The translations under genes were made by a program, and so were the position numbers. A model generated the notes under the pieces. It saw nothing but the letters and a program-made list of their open reading frames with translations. It had not been told where the DNA came from and did not search any database. Positions 35,936-45,307 of a stretch of DNA of 64,000 bases are shown piece after piece. The DNA is from Laburnicola sp. R22_1 (lineage: Eukaryota > Ascomycota > Dothideomycetes > Pleosporales > Didymosphaeriaceae): the NCBI GenBank assembly GCA_014281115.1, contig JACONQ010000009.1:1116001-1180000 (forward strand). Direction: 5' to 3'. Each line of letters starts with the position of its first letter. Positions within the stretch are counted from its first letter, which is position 1.

Positions 35936-36449
35936 ACAGTCGCCAAACCAGTCTTATTACTTTACCTTGTTTCAAAGCGTTTTTGTAGCACCCCTACGGC
36001 TTTCTATAACAGCGTTATACCGTGTACCGAGAGTGCGCGAAGTCTTCTTCCACATTTACAAACTAAACAAGAAGAGAGGCGAAAATTATGTCAAAGAGGA
36101 TTGTTGTAGGCTTCTTTTAGCGGCAGGGCAGATATGCTGTTTACCTGACCGTCTGCGGTTTGATAGGATCTGTAGCGCTTGCAACGCGTTCACTGATCGT
36201 AGCTTGTTCACGGTGTAGTAAGTATTGGCAATTGCGGCGTCAGGGAGGCTGAGCCGCAACAAGGCCCTAACTTGCTAGTTCTGTGTGCACAGACGGCGCT
36301 ATGTACGTACCCGGGACCAATGCGCCGTTGACAAGGGTAGCGCGGAACTACGAATCGCGCTGAGGCTCCACCTCACGATAACGTCGGGTTAGATGCGCGC
36401 ATGCATACGCGCAAGTAGACGTCACGTGATTGGTAACACACCTGGAGTA
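35936..36449. other. Gene-free stretch next to a transposon
   Basis: Sequence style changes at about 35940, where the remnant gene loses coherence. No frame, inverted repeat or transposase motif could be assigned. It may be old repeat DNA. Confidence 0.35.
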
Positions 36450-36494
36450 CCGTGTTTCATCACCCGACGATCGGCCCCACCTGACGATCGATTT
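36450..36494. repeat. Terminal inverted repeat, left, of the 2.1-kb pogo-like element
   Basis: 45 bp matching the complement of 38503-38547 with two mismatches; flanked by TA. Confidence 0.88.
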
Positions 36495-36719
36495 GGCAGG
36501 GTCCGTGCGTACAACTTTTGAAGCTGTACAACGCAATACAAATTGTATACAGGCCAGATTTTTTGGTGGAGAGCTTTTGAGAGGCATAGGAGACGATCGC
36601 GATACTTTATTAGGTGCGATAACGCTCAGGGAGCCGTAAAGAGCGACCCCGGCGTGTACGCGCTGGCGTAGGCGCCACATCTACAACAGATGAAAAGTTG
36701 TACTCTACATCCTCCTCAT

Positions 36720-38449
36720 CAATTAAAGGAGGCGTAATAACCTTCTCCTTGCCCTTGCGCGTCACCTTGGAGGTGTTTTGGAGTGGGAGAGGAGCTTCTT
36801 GGATGCCTTTGGGGGCCTTGCTTTTGGTGCCCGAAGCGCCTGGGTTGACGCCAGGGCCTGGGCGCGCTCCTCCTCTTGTATAGCCTTTGTACGCCTCTGC
36901 TCCTCCTGGATAGCCTTCCTCTGCTCCTTCTCTTGCTCCTTAGCCTTTGCCTCCTGATCTTTTTGTGCCTGGCGTTGGCGAGCTTCCTTGACCTTTGCGG
37001 GGGACCAAAATATTGCGCCGCCAGCGTAATCTGCAGGTGGTTCAAGCAGTAGAGGCTTTCCTTGCGTAGGGCGCTTCTTCTAGGCTAGCGCTTCTCGTAA
37101 ACGCGTATTTTCATGGTTCAGGAGGGTGTTGCGCACTGAAATTAAGTGCATAGTGCGGGAGAGCTGCCAGGACCCCTCAGCGTAAGTATCAGAGACAACC
37201 TGGCGCAAGAGTCTCTCAATTTTACGCCAATCTGAAGCGCTAAGTACAGAAGAGCTGCTGTCGCTTAAGGATGGCCGCTCTAGGTCTATATTATTAAAGC
37301 GCTAAAGGATTACTTAGGGGTTAAAAGGCACTACGCCAGTGGCCTTAAAGGCGCTGCAGATCGTGTTTTCTTAAAAGGAGCACTGCCAGGCCCTCTCAAA
37401 CATAGCGAAGAAGTCGCGCTTTGTGACTCTTGAGAGGCCCTGGCACTTATCTAAGTACTCAGTAAGTTCAGCGGAGTAGGCAGTGCTGAGAGGCTTGAAT
37501 AGCGCGACGTCGAGCGGCTGGAGCGTATGGGTTGAATGAGGTGGATAGATAGCCAGGAGGATCTTATTTTGATCGCAGTAGTCAATAAACTCCATTGTAA
37601 CATGCGATCCATGGCCGTCAAGGAGTAGTAGACGATAATCGCGGCGCGCCTTTGCCTTAGTCTCCCTGTCAAACACCTGTTTGACCCATGCTAGGCCTAA
37701 ATCGTTGTTCGTCCATCCACTTGGTGATACCGCAAAGAAAGCTTTGTGTAAGGAATCGTCAAAATCTTGTAACCAGGTGTCTTGTATATTGTTTAACTGC
37801 GCTTGATAAATCAAGCAAGGCGTAAGAGAGCTTCCATCAGCGCAAATACATGCTAGCGTTGTAATCCACTCGCGATTGCCGTCCTAGAGCATTTGTTTAA
37901 TGCCGCCGCTCTCATAGCGCTGTCGGGAGAAGACACGCTTCATTTTTGACAGCACCCCAATTAGGAAACCCTTCTCATCCATATTGTACATGTGGCGCTT
38001 GTCGACGTTATACTGCTCAATCTTTTTACGTAGGAGCTCGAAATATAGGGCGTACTTGAAGGCAGAGTCGGCGCGTTTACGTGAGGCGTCTATACCAGAG
38101 GTCCAGTGGGAAAGTAGGTCGACTTTGTGGCGTCGTATAAATCGGTCAACCCAGTTTTTGCCAGCAGGCTTCCCAGCTATTTCTGATGCGAAATTTCGTA
38201 TCATCTCCTTTGTAGGGGTAATCCTCGTTCGCAAAGGCCATTAATATATTGTAGAAGCTCAGTTTCCTGTTGGGTGTTGAGGAGGCGCTGGCTGTCGGCC
38301 AGCGCGTCGCGCGTGCCCTGCACCCTGCGATGCCGGCGCGACAACGTATTGCGATCGCAGCCATATTTTTGAGCGACTTTGGTGTAATTAGGCTTCTCAG
38401 AGATGCTCAGCGAGCTCAAATAGTCAAGAGCAGCACTTAATTCGGCCAT
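36720..38449 (-). pseudogene. Pogo/Fot1-type DDE transposase remnant
   Basis: From ATG 38449 the N-terminus carries a helix-turn-helix (YTKVAQKYGCDRNTLSRRHR). A one-base frame change in a C run near 38210 leads into GKNWVDRFIRRHKVDLLSHW (CENP-B-like part), then YNMDEKGF with the first catalytic Asp, LLLLDGHGSH with the second and DVALFKPL with the third. An in-frame TAG stands at 37886-37884 and a TAA at 37373-37371; beyond it the reading AFKATGVVPFNP continues with further TAA/TAG codons where CAA/CAG would be expected. The C-terminal part is a Glu/Gln/Lys-rich coiled region. Not functional as it stands. Confidence 0.85.
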
Positions 38450-38502
38450 ATTCGTTGTATAGAGCGTTGCAAAAGGTGCCGAAGTTGGGCTGTTGAGGCG
38501 GA

Positions 38503-38547
38503 AAATCGATCGTCCGGTGGGGCCGATCGTCAGGTGATGAAACACGG
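38503..38547. repeat. Terminal inverted repeat, right, of the 2.1-kb pogo-like element
   Basis: Complement of 36450-36494; flanked by TA on its outer side. Confidence 0.88.
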
Positions 38548-38710
38548 TATATAACCCCTGACTACCACTACCACCTGATAACCATCCTTAGTGTACAATT
38601 CTTCCAGCATCGAGGGCATTATTTTTGTGTGAATACAAAGTAAGCCTCGTCAGCTGTTTGGCCCATCTCCTCAAGTCGTCTCACGCTCGCATCCCTACGG
38701 CACTGCAGAC

Positions 38711-39739
38711 ATGCAGTCCCTACTTTCGACCTTTCTCCTCTTGCTCGCCAGCACGACGTCGGGCTACCTGGTCCCAAACCCGTCTGGTAAATACAATGTC
38801 ACATTGACGACTGGGAGCCTCGCCGACTAAACCCGCAATGCTCGAGCATTGCTGCTGTCAGTCTTTCAACCTGTAACCTGCTCTTCTACCGTACCCGTCC
38901 CCTACATGCCCAACAAAACCGCCGAGTAGCAGGGGACTTTCATCCAAAAGCGGTTCAAAACCTCGGCCAACTTCACATCCATCTTCCTGGAGGCTCGCAT
39001 ACCAGTCTGTCCGAACAATTCCAGCAGCTGCTCGCCCATAGACGACGGCCCTATCCTGCTCTTCTCCCCTGGCGTCTACTTCCCTCGCCTATATTACAAT
39101 GTCCTCGCCTCCGTCATAGCCAGCGAGGGCTTCACAGTCATTACCATCGACCATCCCGAAGACGTCAACACCATCGAATATCCCGATGGTCACGCAGCGT
39201 ACCACATCGTCCCGGTAATTCCTACTGCGGAAGAGTTCACCAACTACGTGTACCCTCGCGTCGCCGACGCATCATTCATTATTGACCAGTTGAGCAACGC
39301 GACTGCCATGGCCGAGCTGCTTCCCCAACGGGGTGCCCGGTCGTTTCCAACCGACCGCGTCGCCATCGATTGGGACGGCACCCTCTTCGGTTCGCTGCCC
39401 CCGTCGGGACTGTCCCAACCAGTGCTCTACGTCTCTGAGGCAAATGTTACCGACCCTACTTGGGTAGCTGCGTGGCCGCAGCTCAAGGGTCCGAAGCTCT
39501 GGATCGAGGTCGCGAACACGACGCATCAGGACTTCTCGGATGTGCTTATGCTGTTGCAGGCGGCGGGGCAAGATCCAGCGGCTTTTACGGATCTGCTGGG
39601 CACGATTGCGCCAGATGAGCTGGTACGCATCCTGGTGGCGTATACGACTGAGTGGATGAATGGGATTTTCAAAGGTGAGGTAGGGGGACCTTTGCTGCAG
39701 GGAGAAGAGCCGGATAGGTTTCCAGAGGCTAGACTGTGA
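38711..39739 (+). pseudogene. Secreted PAF-acetylhydrolase-like esterase, inactivated
   Basis: One frame runs from ATG 38711 to the stop at 39739, broken by TAA at 38828-38830 and TAG at 38927-38929. The N-terminus is a good signal peptide (LLSTFLLLLASTTSG). The body has the family's SPGVYFPRLYYNVLASVIAS and TVITIDHPEDVNTIEYPDG stretches and a C-terminal NTTHQDFSD with the catalytic His region. The GxSxG nucleophile elbow should lie between the strand RVA and AIDWDG, but here RVAIDWDG is continuous (about 39357-39374), so that segment has been deleted. Relatives hydrolyse short acyl chains from phospholipids outside the cell. With two stops and no nucleophile this copy cannot act as an esterase. 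Confidence 0.75.
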
Positions 39740-40130
39740 CGAACAGTAACTTTTGAAATGGGGCGAGATATCTCGCGAGATGGATGGACTAATTTGTCAT
39801 GTTTAACCGCGTGTGGGAGAGTTTGTCCAGGGCATCTTATAAAAATGACTAGTTAAGATATATATAGTAGTAAAAACATAGTCTAATTCAAAGATTATAT
39901 AGAAATATAGCAGTTTGAACGCGCTTTTTTTGTGATCACCTTTTTACGCTCTTTTTGATTACTAAGCAGGGGGCTCTGCTTTTTTTGTCATGTTATTTGA
40001 GATGAAAGCCTTTGTCGTTCTACCCCTAGGTAGTTAATTTAACAACACATATAGAAATACATTAGATTATTCTACAAATTAAGATAAAGAAATGGAATTA
40101 GTTTACAAGACGTGGTAATTCTTCTGCTAC
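39740..40130. other. AT-rich intergenic
   Basis: Clearly richer in A and T than its neighbours (many TATATA and AAAT runs around 39850-40100). No gene. This composition fits decayed repeat DNA. Confidence 0.4.
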
Positions 40131-41597
40131 CTAGCCCCCCCCGCCTTGGATTCCGGTTAGCTCAATCTCGTTCCCGCCTTCCGCGGACCGTGAGCCATGA
40201 ACATCCCTAGACGCTGTTGCCGAGCCATCGACTAAAGTCTTTTCGTCGTCAACTTTATTACTCTCACTTTTTGCGACGGAGCTCTCTCCGGCCGTTTTCT
40301 CGATGTCGGTCCCCGTAAAGCCGTATTTCGCAAGCCAGCCCGTCTTAATAATTGGCCTTGGGGGAGGCTCATCCGAAGAGGGGCCGGAAGGACTGCGCAC
40401 GATCATGTGCAGATACGGGCGTAGAAACGGCAAGGTTGCAATCACGACGCCAAGATTTGCGTCGATGGCGGTCCAGAGCTCTGCGAAGAGACAGGGTATT
40501 AGCATCGGCGCATCCCACACAGCAGAGATTTCTGCAGCAGTCTTACTTATAGGGGTGGACAGAAACGAGCATTGGTGTCTGTTTGGCAGAGACGAACTAG
40601 CATTAGCAGCAAAGCTGCAGTGCTAGGCCTTGGATCAGACACAGATCGGAACCAAAATGCAAAGACTTGCCGATATTTGTGAAGGAGACAAACCCCGTGG
40701 ATCCCGGCCGTAGTTTAAGGACCACGTATCGCGTGAGGCAGATGGAGATTGCGATAAAGCCCAGGCCGAAGATACCGTACAAGGCTAGTCGAACTAAGCG
40801 TCCTATCCGCACTTTGTGAAACATATAAAATGGGAAAACGAATACTGGCAGCTACGAGTCAGTCCTACAACTCAGTTAAAGTATAGAGCAATCGAGAGAG
40901 CTCACTGATGATGTCTGAGGAAAAGTGCAGCGCCCATGCAATGTTGAAAAGATTCCTGGTTTCCTCGAGGCAGCCATTTCCATCGAGCGCCCTTTGTGTA
41001 GTCAGTAGGGAGGCTGGTATATCTGAATGTGGAACACGTACCAATTTCGCTCCACCGGTAGGCATAGGCAAAGGTTGAGTAGTACAGATACGGCAAATCC
41101 AATGCCGGTGTAAACAACGGTAGCCCACAATGCGATTCTGTACGCCGTGAAGATCTCAGGGATAATGTGTACATAGAACGCCAAAAGCGCGGCCTTGTAC
41201 AAGTAGAAGGTTGCGAAGAAGGTGTAGCCACGGAGCCAGAAATACTGGAATGAAACTTAATTTCTGCAGAGAGAATACGCTTTGGGCTGTGAATTGGGCA
41301 GCCCGGCTGGCCGCGACTTACAATGAGTGCCCTTTTCAGCATTGCTTCCCCGCCGTGAAAGCCGGCAAGATTCACATCGACATCAGGTCGGAGTATGCCC
41401 ATGCGCATGAAGACAATGTCGAAGGAGGAACATGCCACGGCGGAAGACCAGGCCAAGCAGAGAAATGCATCGCTGACAGCAAGGCGCTGCTGGTTGATCC
41501 TAAGTTGTAAGTAGAGACGGGCTAGAATTAAGATTGCTCCGACGGTGAGGAGAGCCCATTCGGTCCCGAGGACCGCTGCTGCACTGGCGGCAGACAT
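40131..41597 (-). CDS. Fungal rhodopsin-domain integral membrane protein, about 362 aa
   Basis: Exons 41597-41322, 41244-41042, 40991-40906, 40844-40671 and 40480-40131 join with consistent phases. The last intron is 190 nt and uses a GC donor (G then GCAAGT), so an extra small exon or another splice form is possible. Seven hydrophobic segments are visible: TEWALLTVGAILILARLYL, AFLCLAWSSAVACSS, FFATFYLYKAALLAFYV, ALWATVVYTGIGFAVSVLL, NIAWALHFSSDIIIFVFPFY, LALYGIFGLGFIAISICL and a last one at ELWTAIDANLGVVIATLPFL. This matches the fungal 'rhodopsin domain' family of plasma-membrane proteins related to Pth11-type receptors. There is no CFEM domain. The tail is polar and rich in Ser/Glu. Ligand and role unknown. 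Confidence 0.75.
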
Positions 41598-41904
41598 GAG
41601 ATCTTTACTAGCGTTGCGTTCTCGGGGGTGGTGGTGGGAAGCAGAATGCGCAGGTGTGCTTCACCAGCTGAAATCGGCGAGTGTCGTCCTTAACATGTTG
41701 GTTGTCACGATTACTCAAGCGCCTGGGCAGTCTAGAAATGTCGTGTCTGCGTGGTGATGGGCTTGCGTAGGCTTGCAGACATGGCTGAACATGGCTGAAT
41801 ATACCTTATCGGTACCCCGTGTCCATGCCATCCGCTGCCCGAAAACCGACCTGAGACTTTTTGATTCATCATATAGCGTCGAAGGGACGGGATGTTCAGC
41901 CAAC
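41598..41904. other. Intergenic
   Basis: Promoter region of the minus-strand membrane gene. Nothing else recognised. Confidence 0.35.
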
Positions 41905-42110
41905 ATGAGCGAAACCACCGATCTTGTCAGTGCCATTGGAACCTGGGTTGACGCCGGCCTAGCCGTCATCGCTCTACTACATAGGCATAGTCGGACCCCT
42001 CCTCGTCTGGCGAGCTTCACGCACAGAGAAACATAGAGCAATCGCAGCTATAGGCAAACATCACAATGGATACGTCCCGCGGCATACCGGCCCGGCATAC
42101 GTTTTTACCA
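41905..42110 (+). pseudogene. 5' fragment of a widespread fungal hypothetical gene
   Basis: ATG 41905 opens SETTDLVSAIGTWVDAGLAVIAL, then the frame changes by one base near 41975 and continues IGIVGPLLVWRASRTEKHRAIAAI before losing coherence around 42110. This start, a short polar cap, one membrane helix, GPLLVWRASRTER, is one I recognise from a large, poorly described family in Pezizomycotina. The rest of the gene is missing. The identification is from memory of the motif and is tentative. Confidence 0.45.
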
Positions 42111-42665
42111 GAGAATTAAATCTCCGAAACGTTGCAAGGCTCGCAAGTTTAAGAAGACTAAATGGAAGAAATTAACCTCTTAAAGCTAAAGGTGGGACTA
42201 GATTCACTGGCGACTTGGGTTTAGCTTAAAGCGTATCTTGAGGCTTATAATGTGCACATGGGCTATAGAAACACTGTGGTTGTGTATAGGAGTTGGACAA
42301 TATTGCCAGTTTATGCGCAGTATATTAAGATTTTCTGTATTGTTAGTCTGTGCGATATATTGACTCATCTTCAAAGAGTCAGATCGATTTCGATTTGAGG
42401 GCCGGCACGGTCGCGGTTCCGAGTGCATTTGGAGCTATGCAGATTTTCGAGGTCGATTTACATGTTCTGCCCTCAACAGCTAAGACGGCTGGTCCGAGGA
42501 GTCGAGATACAGTGACGGTGAGGCATGCGGTGATATTGATTGGCGCTTTGGGACCTTGTGTGTCCTGTGTCTACGCAGCCACCTTCACCCTGCACGCGCC
42601 CGAGGGGTCTTCTGTGTGGCGCATGATTGGGCCGCATACGTCCTTGTTGCCCATGAACAGCGGTA
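42111..42665. other. Gene-free stretch left of a transposon
   Basis: AT-rich first part, no accepted frame. It ends at the TA target site of the next element (42664-42665). Confidence 0.35.
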
Positions 42666-42736
42666 AGCTTGGCGACCTAGAAGCTGATCAGGCCTAGAAG
42701 CTGATCACCCCACCAAAACGCGCACCCCTCAGAAAA
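42666..42736. repeat. Terminal inverted repeat, left, of the 1.8-kb element
   Basis: 71 bp, complement of 44382-44452 with one mismatch, containing an internal tandem 14-bp repeat. Confidence 0.9.
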
Positions 42737-42757
42737 AGACGCGTATTTTATCAACGC

Positions 42758-44356
42758 CTATTGTAGCTGCCACTCTATACACATGGATTGAAAAGTAGTA
42801 TTAGCTGCTGCCCTCCCTGTAGTTGCGACACGTCTCTGAGCCCTAGGCCTAGAGTTCTGGGCCTCTGTAGCAGCAGCTTGATCAATTGCACGCTTGATAC
42901 TCTCAACATCGGCAAATCTCTGATTGTGATCAATAGTAACCCGTTTACGCTTCCTCTGAGAGCTAGTAGCCTCTAGTTGATATTGTAGTCGAGAGATTTC
43001 TGATTCCTGCCTTGCTGCTTGACTATTGGCAATAGCTATTGCCTTGCTTGCTTTCTGGAGTAGTCGGCGCGTAGGTTTTGATAGATTTTCTGACCTTTCA
43101 ATAGCTTTCTGAGCCGCGTACACGTCCTGGGGTTTCTGAGGGGTGCGATAGAGCGTATCGATCGCGCTGACGTCCTGAGGTAGGCGTTGTGGCGTTACTG
43201 GCCTGCCTATAACCTGTGAGGATTGAATCACCCGATTAGGATTGTAGGGAATAAAGCCAGCAGCGCGCCAGCCAGCCCGAATCACTTTCTCTGAGAGGCC
43301 TTCCTCTCTAGCTAGGTGGTAGTAGGAAATAAATCGCTCCTTCTTAATAGGCGCGGCGTCGTCGAGGCTCGCTAGGTCGCGTATTCGATTTCTATAGTTT
43401 GACTTAATAACTGAGAACCCTGATAGATCTAGTGGCTGTAGGAGGTGTGTTGAATGAGCTGGTAGAAATAGAAGGTGTACTCGAGCCTGCTTGCAAGCCT
43501 AGAGGAAATTAATATGCACGTGGCTACTATGCGCGTCGCAGAGAAGTAGTCGGTATTGACTACTTATAGGCGCTGTTCCTGGTAGAAAGAGCCGGCGCAA
43601 CCACTTAAGGCCTATCTCCTGCGAGGTCCACCCATTCTCTGAGGTTGTATAGAGCCAATTTGGTATAGATGCCGGAAACTAGGTTGTCTGTAGGCTCTGG
43701 CCTTTGAATATAACGGCGCAGGGTAGCTTCCGCCCTGTAGCTGATACAGCCTCAATTATTGAGACCCACTCGCGATTCTCTGGCGACTTGATGTAAGCCT
43801 TCTTTTTCTGGCTATTTGCGAGCACTCTGGAGTTGACACCTACACCAAGGGCAATACTAGTCTTATTAATATTCCAGATATTCTCTGCCTGTATGCCTAG
43901 CCTGATTCTGACGCGCTCAAAGAGCTCAAGAAACGCGCGGATCTGTTCTGGAGTAGCTGCCTTAGCGCGACTAGTATCCAGCTTTCTCCCAATAACAGAG
44001 GCGACGCGTGGGTTGCGCTTGATAAAGTATAGTAGCCAGCGCTGGCCTAGAGGTTCGAGGTCGCCATTCATTTGAAGGATTCGGCTGGCCATTTCTCGCG
44101 CGCGCGCGTGTGAGGGAGGGTAGCCGTTTATATCCTGCTCAAGGATCCAGTCTACTAAGAAGCTCTCTTGCTCCGGTGTCAACCGCTGCTGGTGTTGGTG
44201 AGCAGCGCGTCGGCTAGCTGAGCCATGGATACGGGTCGAGAGAGTAGACTGAGGGATGCCGTACGCCCGAGCAGCTGCGCGCTGGCTAGTATAAATGCCT
44301 GCATTCAAATCGTCAATAGCTAATTGTATAGCCTGCTCGCGTACGTCCGTATTCAT
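42758..44356 (-). pseudogene. Fot1-type transposase, two stops and mutated catalytic residue
   Basis: A single reading frame of 532 codons runs from ATG 44356 to 42758 with only two internal TAG codons (43681-43679 and 43501-43499). Order of parts: N-terminal HTH (SQRAAARAYGIPQSTLSTRI), a CENP-B-type second HTH (SHARAREMASRIL), the DDE core and a basic, Gln-rich coiled tail. The first acidic motif, usually NMDETG, reads NINKTS: the catalytic Asp codon at 43867-43865 is AAT and the next, normally Glu, is AAG. The second Asp (LLLCDAHSSH) is intact. All four lesions are C-to-T or G-to-A changes; the copy is inactive but could have been moved in trans while its ends remained intact. Confidence 0.9.
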
Positions 44357-44381
44357 GAAGGGTGTTGATAGAAAACGCGTC

Positions 44382-44452
44382 TTTTCTGAGGGGTGCGCGT
44401 TTTGGTGGGGTGATCAGCTTCTAGGCCTGATCAGCTTCTAAGTCGCCAAGCT
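44382..44452. repeat. Terminal inverted repeat, right, of the 1.8-kb element
   Basis: 71 bp, complement of 42666-42736; outer flank TA. Confidence 0.9.
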
Positions 44453-45307
44453 TATGGCGGCTTGCTGTCCGATTGGCGAGATGGTTTTTGCGCTTAGCTA
44501 GGTTGCGCCACGGCCATTTAGCCCGAACGCCTCATATCTCGTTGGTGTCGGTGGGATGGTAATTGGACACGTACAGCTACGCCATAGCTTGACGGTGATG
44601 TCGGACGAGGCGGACAAGGGAGGGCTTCGATTTATAGGCCTATAGACGTCAGCGCTCTTTCTGGGCGGCGTGAGCAGGTTCGCGTGCGCCATGCTGGTTT
44701 TCGAGTCGATACTAGATAGTAGACAGTATCATGCCACCGATCGGAAGGCGCGCTAGGCGCATTACTGGGGAGAGCGTCTTGTATTGAAGATCTTCGTCGT
44801 GTGGAGATTCTAACCAAGTTCAAGTCCGCACCATACACAGAGAGGGTAAAACAGGAGGCACTAAAACCCAGTACCTAGCACACAGTGAGAGCGTCTTGTA
44901 TGTAGATGAGAATTCGTCTTTCCTGTCTCTGGACTGCAGGCTGTACGTTTTAATAGTCCTACAAAGGTTGTAGGTGGGATGGTCCAAGATGGACGTGGAC
45001 GAACGCCGGGCCGGGCCATAAGTACCCCCACTATACACCCGCTAGCCCAAACATTCCCTCCTCAGATGTGATGTTGAATCCACGTCTCTGCATATCGTTT
45101 ACGAGGACCGTCCACTGAGAAGGTTGCAATCACCTGCGCACATCATGCTGCATACGAGAAGGAAGAATCACCAAGCGCTTCCATGCGGCCCAGGAAGAGA
45201 CACCGATAAAGCAATCACCGCCGAGCACGGGCTTAATGTCTGCACACTGGGTGTTACGAACCCTCTTTTCTTTTCTCTTCAGTCTTCAGTTCAGCGCTCC
45301 ATTCAAC
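44453..45307. other. Gene-free stretch with short repeats, P450 promoter
   Basis: Contains GAGAGCGTCTTGTAT twice (about 44770 and 44888) and a 21-bp match to 11645-11665. The right part holds the promoter of the P450. No gene recognised. Confidence 0.4.

Larger units (their letters stand above)
36450..38547 (-). mobile_element. Pogo/Fot1-like DNA transposon, 2,098 bp, degenerate
   Basis: Exact ends are visible: 45-bp terminal inverted repeats (36450-36494 and 38503-38547, two mismatches) that begin CCGTGTTTCATCACC and contain two copies of CCYGACGATCG, flanked by TA on both sides (36448-36449 and 38548-38549), the Tc1/mariner-type target duplication. The minus strand encodes a DDE transposase remnant. 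The element is inserted 160 bp upstream of the dead PAF-acetylhydrolase-like gene. Confidence 0.88.
42666..44452 (-). mobile_element. Pogo/Fot1-like DNA transposon, 1,787 bp, nearly full length
   Basis: Terminal inverted repeats of 71 bp (42666-42736 and 44382-44452, one mismatch, and continuing past a one-base indel) start AGCTTGGCGAC and each contain a tandem pair of CTAGAAGCTGATCA. TA duplications flank the element at 42664-42665 and 44453-44454. One long minus-strand frame fills the interior. Size and structure fit the Fot1 group of fungal transposons (about 1.8-1.9 kb). Confidence 0.92.
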
